Source of the DNA: an uncultured Micrococcales bacterium | Lineage (GTDB): Bacteria > Actinomycetota > Actinomycetes > Actinomycetales > Microbacteriaceae | Direction: 5' to 3' | Length of the DNA stretch: 33,758 nt | Assembly: GCA_903880095.1 (NCBI GenBank) | Contig: CAIRNX010000017.1 | Location: 1 to 33,758, forward strand | Shown: positions 1 to 9,333 of the stretch, one piece after another | Layout of the letters: the number at the start of each line of letters is the position of its first letter | Numbering within the stretch: the first letter of the stretch is position 1 | Notes under the pieces: generated by a model | What the model saw: only the letters and a program-made list of their open reading frames with translations | Database searches by the model: none | What the model was told of the DNA's origin: nothing | Made by a program: the position numbers and the translations under genes

Positions 1-16
1 AGGGGTCGGATTTATA

Positions 17-22
17 AGGAGA
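17..22 (+). promoter_or_regulatory. Shine-Dalgarno of dnaK
   Basis: The AAGGAG stretch lies seven bases before the ATG at 30 and fixes the dnaK start. The heat-shock promoter and any HAIR operator (the HspR binding site known from other actinobacteria) must lie upstream, outside the window, because only 29 bases precede the gene. Confidence 0.85.
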
Positions 23-29
23 AACAAAC

Positions 30-1862
30 ATGGCACGTGCAGTAGGTATTGACCTCGGCACCACCAACAGCGCGGTTAGCGTGCTGGAAGGTGGCGAGCC
101 CACCGTTATCGCTAACGCAGAGGGCTTTCGCACCACCCCATCGGTGGTTGCGTTCACAAAAGACGGAGAGGTGCTAGTCGGCGAGACCGCAAAGCGCCAG
201 GCCGTCACCAACGTTGACCGCACCATCGCGTCGGTCAAGCGTCACATGGGCACCAACTGGACCTTCGACGTAGACGGTAAGAAGTACACCCCACAGGAGA
301 TCTCGGCTCGTATTCTTGGCAAGCTCAAGCGCGACGCAGAAACCTACCTTGGTCAGCCAGTAACCGACGCGGTAATCACCGTTCCGGCATACTTCAACGA
401 CGCAGAGCGCCAGGCAACCAAGGATGCCGGTGAGATCGCGGGTCTAAACGTCTTGCGCATCATCAACGAGCCAACCGCCGCGGCGCTGGCTTACGGCCTC
501 GACAAGGGTAAAGAAGACGAGCTCATTCTCGTGTTCGACCTCGGTGGCGGTACCTTCGACGTCTCGCTACTAGAAGTAGGCAAAGACGACGACTTCTCGA
601 CCATCACCGTTCGCGCAACCTCGGGCGACAACCGCCTCGGCGGCGACGACTGGGATCAGCGCGTAGTTGAGCACCTGGTCAAGAAGTTCAAAGAGACCTC
701 TGGTGTCGACGTGTCGAAAGACAAGATCGCGCTGCAGCGTCTAAAAGAAGCGGCAGAGCAGGCAAAGAAGGAGCTTTCGCAGTCGATGACCGCGAACGTT
801 CAGTTGCCTTACCTCTCGCTCACCGAGAACGGCCCAGCCAACCTCGACGAGACGATCACCCGCGCTCAGTTCGAGCAGCTAACCGCTGACCTACTCGAGC
901 GCACCAAGAAGCCGTTCAACGACGTAATCAAGGAAGCAGGCGTGAAGGTGGCAGACATCGCACACGTTGTTCTCGTTGGTGGTTCGACTCGTATGCCTGC
1001 AGTCACCGAGCTCGTCAAGAGCCTCACCGGGGGCAAGGAGCCAAATAAGGGTGTAAACCCTGACGAGGTTGTTGCTGTTGGTGCAAGCCTTCAGGCCGGT
1101 GTTCTAAAGGGTGAGCGCAAAGACGTAATGCTCGTCGACGTAACCCCGCTATCTCTCGGTATCGAAACCAAGGGTGGAATCATGACCAAGCTGATCGAGC
1201 GCAACACTGCGATCCCGACCAAGCGTTCTGAGACCTTCACCACGGCAGACGACAACCAGCCTGAGGTAACCATTGCAGTGTTCCAGGGCGAGCGTGAGTT
1301 CACCCGCGACAACAAGGCACTCGGCGACTTCAAGCTAGGCGGCATCGCACCAGCACCACGCGGTGTGCCACAGATCGAGGTCACATTCGACATCGACGCC
1401 AACGGCATCGTCCACGTGTCTGCAAAAGACAAGGGCACCGGCAAAGAGGCTTCGGTCACGATCACCGGTGGTGGTTCGCTACCAAAGGAAGACATCGAGC
1501 GCATGGTTCGCGAGGCAGAAGAACACGCTGCCGAAGACAAGAAGCGTCGCGAAGAGCAGGAAGACCGCAACCTTGGCGAGCAGCTTGTCTACTCGACCGA
1601 GAAGCTGATCAAAGACAACGACGAAAAGCTACCTGAAGACGTAAAGTCTGAGGTCCAGGCCGACGTCGACGCTTTGAAGACCGCGCTCGCCGGTGAAGAC
1701 ATCGACGCAGTCAAGGCCGCAATCGAGAAGCTGAACACCTCTTCGCAGAAGATGGGCGAGGCAATCTATGCGACCCCGGCTGAAGAGGCTCCTGCCGACT
1801 CGACCGATGGCGAAGACGTCGTTGACGCCGAAGTCGTCGAAGACGAGGACGACAAGAAGTAA
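30..1862 (+). CDS. dnaK: Molecular chaperone DnaK (Hsp70)
   Basis: This is the cytoplasmic ATP-dependent Hsp70 chaperone that binds unfolded polypeptides in cycles driven by DnaJ and GrpE. The 610-residue length is normal for actinobacterial DnaK. The N-terminal ATPase domain carries the phosphate-1 motif GIDLGTTNS (residues 6-14) and the [10 protein letters not shown] motif near residue 170; the substrate-binding domain follows, and the tail is a run of acidic residues ending in DDKK. It starts after a strong Shine-Dalgarno and ends in a TAATG junction shared with grpE, so the two are translationally coupled. It is the first gene of a dnaK-grpE-dnaJ-hspR operon, the layout in which HspR represses the set in Streptomyces and Mycobacterium. 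The identification is essentially certain. Confidence 0.99.
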   Translation: MARAVGIDLGTTNSAVSVLEGGEPTVIANAEGFRTTPSVVAFTKDGEVLVGETAKRQAVTNVDRTIASVKRHMGTNWTFDVDGKKYTPQEISARILGKLKRDAETYLGQPVTDAVITVPAYFNDAERQATKDAGEIAGLNVLRIINEPTAAALAYGLDKGKEDELILVFDLGGGTFDVSLLEVGKDDDFSTITVRATSGDNRLGGDDWDQRVVEHLVKKFKETSGVDVSKDKIALQRLKEAAEQAKKELSQSMTANVQLPYLSLTENGPANLDETITRAQFEQLTADLLERTKKPFNDVIKEAGVKVADIAHVVLVGGSTRMPAVTELVKSLTGGKEPNKGVNPDEVVAVGASLQAGVLKGERKDVMLVDVTPLSLGIETKGGIMTKLIERNTAIPTKRSETFTTADDNQPEVTIAVFQGEREFTRDNKALGDFKLGGIAPAPRGVPQIEVTFDIDANGIVHVSAKDKGTGKEASVTITGGGSLPKEDIERMVREAEEHAAEDKKRREEQEDRNLGEQLVYSTEKLIKDNDEKLPEDVKSEVQADVDALKTALAGEDIDAVKAAIEKLNTSSQKMGEAIYATPAEEAPADSTDGEDVVDAEVVEDEDDKK

Positions 1863-2380
1863 TGTCAGACGACAACACTCAAGACGAGACTGGTCAGGGC
1901 GAAAGCCCTGACCAGCTCGATCAGGAACTTGCCGACCTAGTCGAAGAGACCGGGCCAATCAGCAAAGAGGCCGAGCTTCTAGCCGACCTCCAGCGCCTGC
2001 AGGCAGAATTCGTGAACTACAAGAACCGCGTCGAGCGCGACCGCGAAGTTGCCCGCAACCTTGCGATTGCCGAAGTGTTTCGTGCCATGTTGCCAGCACT
2101 AGACGATCTTTCGCGAGCCGAATCACACGGCGATCTTGAAGGAACACCTTTTGCTGCAGTCGTCACCAAGCTTCGCGCCTCGGGCGAAAAGTTTGGTCTC
2201 AAGGCGTTTGGTGCCGAGGGTGACAAGTTCAACCCAGAGCTACACAACGCACTTGTTCAGAATCCAACCGAGGGAGTAACGGAAACCGTTATTGCTGCAG
2301 TCATCGAGTCTGGCTACATGGTGGGCGACCGCCTGCTGCGCCCGGCAATGGTTGCGGTCAACATTCCGCTTGAGGGGTAG
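1862..2380 (+). CDS. grpE: Nucleotide exchange factor GrpE
   Basis: GrpE releases ADP from DnaK and so resets the chaperone cycle. The 172-residue protein has an acidic, poorly conserved N-terminus, then a long helix around residues 35-70 (ADLQRLQAEFVNYKNRVERD), and a C-terminal beta domain ending in the typical GYMVGDRLLRPAMVAV signature near residues 150-166. Its ATG overlaps the dnaK stop codon by one base, and only two bases separate its stop from the ATG of dnaJ, so it sits inside a tightly packed operon. The position and the C-terminal signature make the call secure. Confidence 0.97.
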   Translation: MSDDNTQDETGQGESPDQLDQELADLVEETGPISKEAELLADLQRLQAEFVNYKNRVERDREVARNLAIAEVFRAMLPALDDLSRAESHGDLEGTPFAAVVTKLRASGEKFGLKAFGAEGDKFNPELHNALVQNPTEGVTETVIAAVIESGYMVGDRLLRPAMVAVNIPLEG

Positions 2381-2382
2381 TA

Positions 2383-3306
2383 ATGGCTAGTCAGGACTGG
2401 TTCGAAAAAGACTTCTACAAGGTCATGGGTGTATCGAAAGATGTGACCGAGGCCGAGCTTAAGAAGAAGTATCGCAAGCTTGCTCGCGAGTTTCACCCAG
2501 ACCTTCACCCGGGAGATGCAAAGGCCGAGGCGCGCTTCAAAGAAATCAATGAGGCTTACGACGTTCTCAACGACAAAACGAAACGTGCCGAATACGACCA
2601 GGTGCGCGCAATGGGTGGTGGCCCTCGCTTCACCGGCGGCGCCGGTGGGCCAGGCTTCAATGGTGCTCAAGGTGCCGGGTTCGAAGACGTCTTCTCAAAC
2701 CTTTTTGGTGGCGGGGGCGGCGGCTTCGGCGGTTTTGGTGGCTTTGGCGGCCCGCAGCGCGGAGCCGACCTCAGCACCAAGACCACCTTGGCGTTTATCG
2801 ACTCGATTCACGGCACCAGCATCAAGCTGAACCTGAACGGCAAAGACGTAACCGTCAACATTCCGGCAGGCGTTAGCGACGGCCAGAAGATCAAACTTCG
2901 TGGCAAAGGCCAGGCATCACCAAACGGTGGGCCAGCCGGCGACCTAATCATCGACGTACATGTGAAACCACACCCGGTGTTTTCTCGCGACGGCAACAAC
3001 ATTCGCGTAACCGTGCCGGTCACGTTTCACGAGGCAGTCGTTGGCGCGACAATTCAGGTGCCAACGCTCGGCGGCGAGCCGGTAAAGCTAAAGGTCGCAC
3101 CGGGCACACCAAACGGCCGCGTTCTTCGAGTCAAGGGCAGAGGCGTCCAAGGGGCTAAGGCAGTTGGCGATCTACTGGCGATGGTCGAAATCGCTGTTCC
3201 TGCACACGTCTCAGACAAAGCCAAGCAAGCGCTCGCCGAATTCGACGCCTTGCTTCCGCAAGAAGACCCGCGAGAAGATTTACTCAACAAAGCCGGATTG
3301 CTTTAG
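2383..3306 (+). CDS. dnaJ: DnaJ-type co-chaperone without zinc finger (CbpA-like)
   Basis: This J-domain protein stimulates the ATPase of DnaK and delivers substrates to it. Residues 10-72 form the J domain with the HPD motif (residues 38-40). A Gly/Phe-rich linker follows at about residues 78-125, with a strongly repetitive GGFGG tract. The C-terminal substrate-binding beta domain runs to residue 307. The protein contains no cysteine at all, so the four CxxCxGxG zinc-binding repeats of canonical DnaJ are absent; in architecture it matches CbpA or type II (DnaJB-like) J proteins. It lies in the dnaK operon where Mycobacterium and Streptomyces have a zinc-finger DnaJ1. A second, zinc-containing DnaJ may exist next to hrcA elsewhere in the genome; that is inference. 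Confidence 0.93.
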   Translation: MASQDWFEKDFYKVMGVSKDVTEAELKKKYRKLAREFHPDLHPGDAKAEARFKEINEAYDVLNDKTKRAEYDQVRAMGGGPRFTGGAGGPGFNGAQGAGFEDVFSNLFGGGGGGFGGFGGFGGPQRGADLSTKTTLAFIDSIHGTSIKLNLNGKDVTVNIPAGVSDGQKIKLRGKGQASPNGGPAGDLIIDVHVKPHPVFSRDGNNIRVTVPVTFHEAVVGATIQVPTLGGEPVKLKVAPGTPNGRVLRVKGRGVQGAKAVGDLLAMVEIAVPAHVSDKAKQALAEFDALLPQEDPREDLLNKAGLL

Positions 3307-3315
3307 GAGTAGCTG

Positions 3316-3729
3316 ATGGATGAGTTCGACGTAGACACCCCGATGTTCGCCATCGCCGTTGCCGCCGAACTCGCCTTCATGCACCCGCAAACCCTGCGCC
3401 AATATGACCGCATGGGCTTGGTGATCCCGACCCGAACTGGCGGTCAGTCACGCCGCTACACCATGCGCAACATTGCCCAGCTTCGCGAGATCGCTCGCCT
3501 AAGCAACGAAGGCGTGAGCCTCGAAGGCATCAAGCGCATTCTGGAGCTCGAAAACCAGAACGCCGAATTACAAAAAAGAGTTCGTGACCTCGAGCAGGCA
3601 CTTGCCAACGAACTGATGAGCCGACCCGGCGCTAGAGTTTTTGCCGCGGGTGAAACTGGCATCGAAACCTTAGCGCCTGGTCAACGCCCGACGAGCCGCA
3701 CCTCAGTGGTTGTTTGGCGCAGGCGCTAG
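3316..3729 (+). CDS. hspR: Heat-shock repressor HspR (MerR family)
   Basis: HspR represses the dnaK operon by binding HAIR inverted repeats and in other actinobacteria uses DnaK as co-repressor. The 137-residue protein has a MerR-type winged helix-turn-helix at residues 7-75 with the conserved stretches HPQTLRQYDRMGLV and SRRYTMRNIAQLREI, then a coiled-coil-prone segment (ELENQNAELQKRVRDLEQAL, about residues 75-97) for dimerisation, and a basic tail ending in WRRR. The AGGAG Shine-Dalgarno (3305-3309) overlaps the dnaJ stop codon, which supports the ATG at 3316 and co-translation with the operon. Being last in the operon it gives negative feedback. Confidence 0.93.
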   Translation: MDEFDVDTPMFAIAVAAELAFMHPQTLRQYDRMGLVIPTRTGGQSRRYTMRNIAQLREIARLSNEGVSLEGIKRILELENQNAELQKRVRDLEQALANELMSRPGARVFAAGETGIETLAPGQRPTSRTSVVVWRRR

Positions 3730-3731
3730 AC

Positions 3732-3754
3732 ACCTTCGCAAAGGTAACGTTTTT
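3732..3754 (+). terminator. Probable terminator of the dnaK operon
   Basis: A short stem ACCTT/AAGGT with a CGCA loop (3732-3745) is followed by AACG and five T residues at 3750-3754, directly after the hspR stop. The stem has only five pairs, so this is a modest rho-independent candidate. Confidence 0.45.
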
Positions 3755-3838
3755 CTAATGATTTCTTCGTATTCCTGAATAAATCGGCCTATCAGCGTAA
3801 AGTGCCTAATAAGTAGTCACGAGCTTTTAAGGGCCCAC

Positions 3839-6613
3839 ATGAAGCAGAGCATCAAAAATCTCCTAGTTTCGGCACTAGCCATAACCTTCGTTGCAAGTGG
3901 CGCGGGCCTTTCGGCTCAAGCAGACCCTGCACCAACCGTGACAATCGTCAACACCGGCACTTCTCTTGCCGGCAGCGCGGTGACCAACTTTGACCCAACC
4001 GAAATTCTGCGGCTCACTCTTAGCATCGACGTAGGCGACATCACAGTCGCGCTGGGTAGTTCGGGAGCGCTAACCGCTCCACACGCAACTTTTAATGGCC
4101 AAATTGTCTCAATCACCGGCACCGAAGATCAACTGAATGCCGCGCTGACCACGACAACGCTAAGCGAAAACTGCAGCACCGCTAGAACTATTAGTGCATC
4201 AGTGGTTGAGGGTACCGATGATCTTGTCTTCGACTCGGCAAACAGCCACTGGTATGAACTTGTCACTTCGGCAGGCATCAGCCCAAGCGATTCAAAAACT
4301 GCAGCAGATGCCGCAACATTGCCGAATTCAACCGGTCACGGTTACCTCGCGACTATCACCAGCGCGGCCGAAAACACCTTTATCAACAACCACTTTTCGG
4401 CTACTGCCATTGTCGGCGGATCAGATGCTGCCGCAGAAGGCGTTTGGTACTGGGTTGATGGCCCAGAGTCTGGCACAAAGTTTTACGAAAACAACGCGGC
4501 TTTCGGTAACGCGTTCACAAACTTTGCGCCAGGTGAGCCAAACAACTCGAACGGCAACGAAAACTACCTGCAGCTTTGGAGCAGCGACACCTGGAACGAC
4601 ATTGCCAGCAGCGACACCTACCTAGTTGAATTCGGCGGCATGGCTGGAGACAGTTTTAGCGCTGTTAAACAAGCCTCGGCTACAGCGACACTCACAGTTC
4701 CAAGGCGACTTTCAGGTGCCGGAACCGCTGCAAGCCCATATCTGTTAGTTACTCCAACCGACCTAAATGCTGTCCAAGTTTGTTCGGGTGCGGGAACCTA
4801 CTTTCAGCAAACTGACGACATCGCGATCCCTAACCCGTTCTCTGGGTTCGGCTCATTCTCGGGTCATTACGACGGTAACGACAAAACCATTGACCTCACG
4901 AGCAATACAAGTTTCACTTCTCCGCTCTTTAACTCGATCTCGGGCGCCACTTTGGCAACAGACACAACGGTTTCTCACCTGTCGGTATTAGCCCCACACG
5001 ATCAGCAGGGCAACAATTTTGGTCAAGCAGCCGTTTTCGCTAACGCCATCGGTACGGCCACTATCGACGGCGTTCAACTTTCTGGAGCCCGAGTGCACAG
5101 CGAAATGATGGGCGGCCTTTTGGCTGTCACCATATCGAATTCGGTAGTCAGAAACACAAGCGTTCAAGGCGAAATTGATCCGATGTTCTTTATCGAGGGC
5201 GCAGGTGCGCTCGCTGCTAGGGCGTCAGACAGTCAATTCATCAATGTTCAGTGCAACTTGTCTTTCGGCCTGAACATGCAAGACCCTTTCATCGACATGA
5301 TTAATGCCGCAGGAGGTTGCGTTGGCGACTCCAGCAACAACGTTTACAGAATGGCCACCGGAAGCGGCGAGTACCTTGTAAATGGTCAGCAAATTGAGGT
5401 GATGTCTATGCGCTCCGTCGGCGGCCTCGTAGGCATGTCATCCGGAGACACAATCAGTGATTCTTCATCGAACATGGCTCTGAATTTGACCCGTGGCTAC
5501 GCCACCGGTGGTTTAGTCGGCGATGCGCAAAACCTAACAGTCAACCGCTCTTTTGCCAGTGGAGCAGTTAACTCAGTCGACGGATACTTGGCCGGCGGCT
5601 TGGTTGGCCACATGTCATCTTCACTTATTACCGACAGCTACGCGCTGGGTGATGTAACCGCTGACCAGAATCCGGGAGCCTTGGTAGGTCAGATGGATAA
5701 CGGCTCGCTAGTAAATAACGCTTATGCAACGGGTGTGGTCACGGTTGGCCAGGGCAATGAGTCTCATGGTCTGATCGGTTCGGCAACTAACTCAAATGTG
5801 GTGTCTTCGTTCTGGAAGCTGAACAGCACGGGCGTTCCATTCACGGTGAGTTCGATTGGCACAGAGGTTCCGAAGCTCGATGGCGAGTTGAAGAACATCA
5901 ACACGTATTCGGGTTGGAACATGTCGGCAACACCGAACTCGACAAACTTCTGGGCCATCTGCCAGTCGGCTAACGGTGGTTACCCTTACCTGAACTGGCA
6001 AACAGTCGACGGCTCTTGCCCTCGAACCTTGGTTCCTGGCGGAACCGCGGCAATCACTGGGGCAAACTACGTTGGCGCCACCTTGACTGCAACGACTGCC
6101 AACTGGGACTCTCTAGCTACACTCGCATACCAGTGGAGCCTAGATGGCAGCCCAATTGTCGTAGGCGGAAACGCGCAAACGATTACACCGATCGCAGCGA
6201 TGAAGGGCAAGGTTCTTTCGGTTACCGTCACTGGGAGCAATGGCCCTGGCTACAACAGCATCGTCGTTACTGTGCCAGGCACCAAGATTGCCGGAGCTCC
6301 AACCAGTAAGGTCACTGTAATCGGCGGTTTTGCTGCCGGAGCGAAGGTAGCCTCAGCGGCCACCAAGGCTGCTGTTAAGGCAATGCTTAAAAAGGTTGAC
6401 CTACTCGTGACAGTGAAGTGTGATGCATTCGCAACCGGCAAAAAGTTAACGCCAAAACAGAAGGTGCTTGCCAACGCTCGCGCTGCAGCTGTTTGTGCGC
6501 TGATTACGGCAGCGAAGCCTGGGTCGGTGGTTTCAACGGCCAACTCAGTAGCTAAAAAGACTGACAAACTCAAGGAGGGCGTGCGCGTAACCGTTACGAG
6601 CGTTCAGCGTTAG
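3839..6613 (+). CDS. Secreted protein with C-type lectin-like domain and GLUG repeats
   Basis: This 924-residue protein is exported: residues 1-28 form a Sec signal peptide ending SAQA/D. Residues about 137-268 form a C-type lectin-like domain with an EPN motif (233-235) and a WND motif (252-254), the residues that bind calcium and mannose-type sugars in classical C-type lectins. Residues about 390-660 hold a beta-helix-like stretch with GLUG-type repeats (GGLVG followed by about 20 residues and a YA.G/FASG turn). An Ig-like segment follows near 735-815. The last 100 residues contain a FATGKKLTPKQ...ARAAAVCALI stretch that resembles the OmpA-like C-terminal fold; that resemblance is tentative. 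A weak AAGGG Shine-Dalgarno precedes the ATG. The likely role is surface or extracellular adhesion to glycans; no catalytic motif was seen. Confidence 0.8.
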   Translation: MKQSIKNLLVSALAITFVASGAGLSAQADPAPTVTIVNTGTSLAGSAVTNFDPTEILRLTLSIDVGDITVALGSSGALTAPHATFNGQIVSITGTEDQLNAALTTTTLSENCSTARTISASVVEGTDDLVFDSANSHWYELVTSAGISPSDSKTAADAATLPNSTGHGYLATITSAAENTFINNHFSATAIVGGSDAAAEGVWYWVDGPESGTKFYENNAAFGNAFTNFAPGEPNNSNGNENYLQLWSSDTWNDIASSDTYLVEFGGMAGDSFSAVKQASATATLTVPRRLSGAGTAASPYLLVTPTDLNAVQVCSGAGTYFQQTDDIAIPNPFSGFGSFSGHYDGNDKTIDLTSNTSFTSPLFNSISGATLATDTTVSHLSVLAPHDQQGNNFGQAAVFANAIGTATIDGVQLSGARVHSEMMGGLLAVTISNSVVRNTSVQGEIDPMFFIEGAGALAARASDSQFINVQCNLSFGLNMQDPFIDMINAAGGCVGDSSNNVYRMATGSGEYLVNGQQIEVMSMRSVGGLVGMSSGDTISDSSSNMALNLTRGYATGGLVGDAQNLTVNRSFASGAVNSVDGYLAGGLVGHMSSSLITDSYALGDVTADQNPGALVGQMDNGSLVNNAYATGVVTVGQGNESHGLIGSATNSNVVSSFWKLNSTGVPFTVSSIGTEVPKLDGELKNINTYSGWNMSATPNSTNFWAICQSANGGYPYLNWQTVDGSCPRTLVPGGTAAITGANYVGATLTATTANWDSLATLAYQWSLDGSPIVVGGNAQTITPIAAMKGKVLSVTVTGSNGPGYNSIVVTVPGTKIAGAPTSKVTVIGGFAAGAKVASAATKAAVKAMLKKVDLLVTVKCDAFATGKKLTPKQKVLANARAAAVCALITAAKPGSVVSTANSVAKKTDKLKEGVRVTVTSVQR

Positions 6614-6619
6614 TTTCAC

Positions 6620-6632
6620 TAGACTTTGTGGC
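6620..6632 (+). promoter_or_regulatory. -10 box of a probable leaderless promoter
   Basis: TAGACT at 6620-6625 lies seven bases before the ATG at 6633, where no Shine-Dalgarno exists. A -10 box at this distance would start transcription at or next to the start codon. No clear -35 is visible. Confidence 0.5.
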
Positions 6633-8600
6633 ATGTCTGAAAACAACAACGAACGTTCTTACGGCCAAGGAGCTCAAGGCGAACCAGCCGCTCCAAAAGC
6701 AACCAAGGTTGGTCTCTGGACTCGCTTTCGCTACTTCTTCGACAACTCGATCGCCAAGGGTGGCGCATTCGTGGGTTGGATGTTTGCAGCGATGGTCGTG
6801 TTCTCGATCATCCTTGTCTTCATCAAGTACGCGCTGTTTGCTGTTCCTGCGCTGCTAAATGCCGACACCGCGCCACTGGGCGCTCTCGACTTCAACACCT
6901 TCTGGGGTTCGTTTGCAACCCTATTCGGTAAGGGTGGCGAACCTACCTGGGCAGAGCGAATTCTCGGAGTTCTCTACTGGGTCGTAACAATCACCATTAC
7001 CGCCAGCGTCACCGGTTACATTGTCGGTTTGATTGGCCGCACCTTTGAGAAGCTCCGCAAAGGCAAGAGCCCTGTCATCGCCAATAACCACACCCTCGTG
7101 CTTGGTTGGTCGAACCGCGTGTTCCCGATCTTGAAAGAACTTGCAATCGCCAACGAAAACGTTCGCAAAGCAACCGTTGTGATCTTCGCAAATCAGTCAC
7201 GCGATTTCATGCAAGACGAGATCGACGCACGCGCCGAGGGCTTAGGCAAACTGAAAGTTGTTACCCGAACCGGCGACCCAACCAACCCCGCAGACCTAAA
7301 GCGTGTAAACCTATCAAACGCCAAGTCGATTATTATCTTGGACGCAGATGACACGGGAGACGCCACGGTTGTTTCGACCGTGCTAGCCGTGAAGGCAGTT
7401 AACGCCAACCCTTCGCTCAGAATTATCGCCGAAATCGATGACGCTCACACCGCAGAGGCGCTTGAAAGCGCGACCAACGGACAGGTGATCGCCGTTCGTT
7501 CGCACGACGTCATTGCTCGCGTAACCGCGCAGGCATCGCGCCAGCCGGGTCTCGCTGCAGTCACTCTCGACCTTCTCGACTTTGATGGCGACGAGATTTA
7601 CTTCCAGAACGTCCCAGCTCTTGCTGGCAAAACCTACCGTGACGCATTGCTCTCGTTCAACGGCGCATCGGTAATCGGTTTGGTCGACGACAAGGGTGTT
7701 GTTTCGCTGAACCCTAAAAACACCACCAAGCTAACTGCCCTTTCGAAGGTCATTGCTATCGCCGAAGACGACGACAAGGTTGTCTACACCGGAGTTTCAA
7801 CGACAAAGGCCGCGAAGGACTACAAGCCTGGCGCAGCTATCAAGCGCAAGGCGGAGCACCTGCTATTCATTGGTTGGTCAGAGATGGGTCGTTCGGTTCT
7901 AACCGAACTTGCCGCCTACCTGCCTAAGGGTTCTACCGTTCACATCGTGGCCCAGAACCGCTTCGTTGATGAGGCTTTGTTCGCTAACCTCAGCTTCGGT
8001 GCAAACGTTAAGGTCACTCATGCCGCCGTTACCGGCGACATCGATGACCTAATCGCAGCAGCTGCGGCAAAGAAGTATGACGAAGTCATCGTTCTTGGCT
8101 ACCGAAACGCAATTAGCGAAGCCGAAGCAGACGCTCAGACAATGCTTACCATGCTTCAGATGAACCAGCTGTTTGAGGCTGCCGGTAATGGCGTTGAGCC
8201 AACCCGTCTAGTTGCCGAAATCCTCGACTCTCGCAAGGCCGAGTTGGCACGAGTTGCTGCCGTTGACGACCTAGTCGTCAGCGACAACCTGGCGGCGCTG
8301 CTAATTTCGCAGATCAGCGAAAACCCTGCCCTTGCACCAGTGTTCGAAGACCTCTTCGACGCTGACGGCGCGGCAATCAACGTGAAGCCAATCGAACACT
8401 ACGTTCCGGTTGGCAAGAAAATTGCCTACGCCGAGCTTGTTGCTATCGCAGCTGCTCACGGTGAGTCAGCAATTGGTTACCGAGTTGTTGCCGAATCGGC
8501 TAACGACGCCTCAACCGGTGTTCGCCTCAACCCTGCCAAGACCACCGAGTTCACCCCTGCAAAGGGTGACTCGCTGATTGTCATTGGCGACGTTGAGTAA
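6633..8600 (+). CDS. CASTOR/POLLUX-like ion channel with RCK domains
   Basis: The 655-residue protein looks like a ligand-gated cation channel of the family that includes plant CASTOR/POLLUX. A hydrophilic N-terminus precedes TM1 (about residues 45-72), then a pore-loop-like segment (LDFNTFWGSFATLFGKGG, about 88-105) and TM2 (about 112-135). Two cytosolic RCK/TrkA-N-like Rossmann modules follow, the first starting at HTLVLGWSNRVFPILKEL (about residue 152) and the second at HLLFIGWSEMGRSVLTEL (about residue 410). In the plant relatives the same HxLxxGWS motif begins the RCK domain. The pore lacks the GYG potassium filter, so its ion selectivity cannot be read from the sequence. It appears monocistronic from a leaderless promoter, followed six bases later by the repair gene. 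Confidence 0.85.
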   Translation: MSENNNERSYGQGAQGEPAAPKATKVGLWTRFRYFFDNSIAKGGAFVGWMFAAMVVFSIILVFIKYALFAVPALLNADTAPLGALDFNTFWGSFATLFGKGGEPTWAERILGVLYWVVTITITASVTGYIVGLIGRTFEKLRKGKSPVIANNHTLVLGWSNRVFPILKELAIANENVRKATVVIFANQSRDFMQDEIDARAEGLGKLKVVTRTGDPTNPADLKRVNLSNAKSIIILDADDTGDATVVSTVLAVKAVNANPSLRIIAEIDDAHTAEALESATNGQVIAVRSHDVIARVTAQASRQPGLAAVTLDLLDFDGDEIYFQNVPALAGKTYRDALLSFNGASVIGLVDDKGVVSLNPKNTTKLTALSKVIAIAEDDDKVVYTGVSTTKAAKDYKPGAAIKRKAEHLLFIGWSEMGRSVLTELAAYLPKGSTVHIVAQNRFVDEALFANLSFGANVKVTHAAVTGDIDDLIAAAAAKKYDEVIVLGYRNAISEAEADAQTMLTMLQMNQLFEAAGNGVEPTRLVAEILDSRKAELARVAAVDDLVVSDNLAALLISQISENPALAPVFEDLFDADGAAINVKPIEHYVPVGKKIAYAELVAIAAAHGESAIGYRVVAESANDASTGVRLNPAKTTEFTPAKGDSLIVIGDVE

Positions 8601-8606
8601 TTTCTG

Positions 8607-9320
8607 ATGTTGTTGACGGCGGCCAGTGTTCAAGAAGCACTGGCCGCCGTCGCTTCTCAAAAGGATGCCGAATTTCTCGCGGGTTATTTCAAAACCGGGC
8701 TCGGCGGCTACGGTGAAGGCGATGTTTTCATTGGGGTGCGCGTCCCAGCCTCACGTGCGATTGCCAAACACTTCAAAGGGTTGCCGCTAGAAGAGCTCGA
8801 AATCTTGCTCGATTCGCCGGTTCACGAACACCGACTAACCGCCTTGCACATAATTGTGGGCCAGTTTCAGAAAGCTAAAGGCGACCGCCAACGCGAAGAG
8901 CTTTTCGACTTCTACCTGGACGCTGCTATGCGCGGGCGAATCAACAACTGGGACCTCGTTGACACGTCGGCACCAAAAATGGGTGAATGGCTGGTAGAGC
9001 ATCCTAGAAAAACCATGATCCTGAATCTTGCACGCAGCCAAAAGCTTTGGGAGCGAAGGCTGGCGATCATGTTCACTTTCGCAAATATCCGCGCTCGAGA
9101 CTTTGGTGTTCCCCAGCACATTGCATTGGTTCTTCTTCACGACGAACACGACCTAATTCACAAAGCCGTCGGTTGGATGCTTCGCGAGATTGGCAAGCGA
9201 GAAATTTCGGTTTTGCGAACATTTTTAGGCAAATATTCGAAAACTATGCCGCGAACTATGTTGCGCTACGCAATCGAGAAAATGGAACTCGACGAGCGAG
9301 CCGAATGGCTAGGAAAATAG
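8607..9320 (+). CDS. DNA alkylation repair protein, AlkD-like
   Basis: This 237-residue protein belongs to the HEAT-repeat DNA alkylation repair family (AlkC/AlkD type), whose members are monofunctional glycosylases removing bulky or cationic alkylated purines. The family hallmarks are visible: YFKTGLGGYGEGDVFIGVRVPASR at the N-terminus, ALHIIVGQF, INNWDLVDTSAPK near residue 113, LWERRLAIMFTFANIR, and a final helix pair HKAVGWMLREIGKR. Length and motif order agree with the family. It follows the ion-channel gene by six bases with no Shine-Dalgarno, so the start is either coupled to the upstream gene or slightly different from the ATG at 8607. Confidence 0.9.
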   Translation: MLLTAASVQEALAAVASQKDAEFLAGYFKTGLGGYGEGDVFIGVRVPASRAIAKHFKGLPLEELEILLDSPVHEHRLTALHIIVGQFQKAKGDRQREELFDFYLDAAMRGRINNWDLVDTSAPKMGEWLVEHPRKTMILNLARSQKLWERRLAIMFTFANIRARDFGVPQHIALVLLHDEHDLIHKAVGWMLREIGKREISVLRTFLGKYSKTMPRTMLRYAIEKMELDERAEWLGK

Positions 9321-9333
9321 GGCTAATTAGCGC

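Noticed and set aside
1-29. Search for the HAIR operator of HspR
   Set aside because: Only 29 bases before dnaK are in the window, and they hold just the Shine-Dalgarno region.
1091-1570. Long antisense open frame (159 codons) inside dnaK
   Set aside because: It lies wholly within a conserved gene, has no recognisable motif, and arises from the codon bias of dnaK on the opposite strand.
2640-2760. G-rich repetitive tract considered as a regulatory or unstable repeat
   Set aside because: It encodes the Gly/Phe linker that J proteins normally have, so the bias is explained by the protein.
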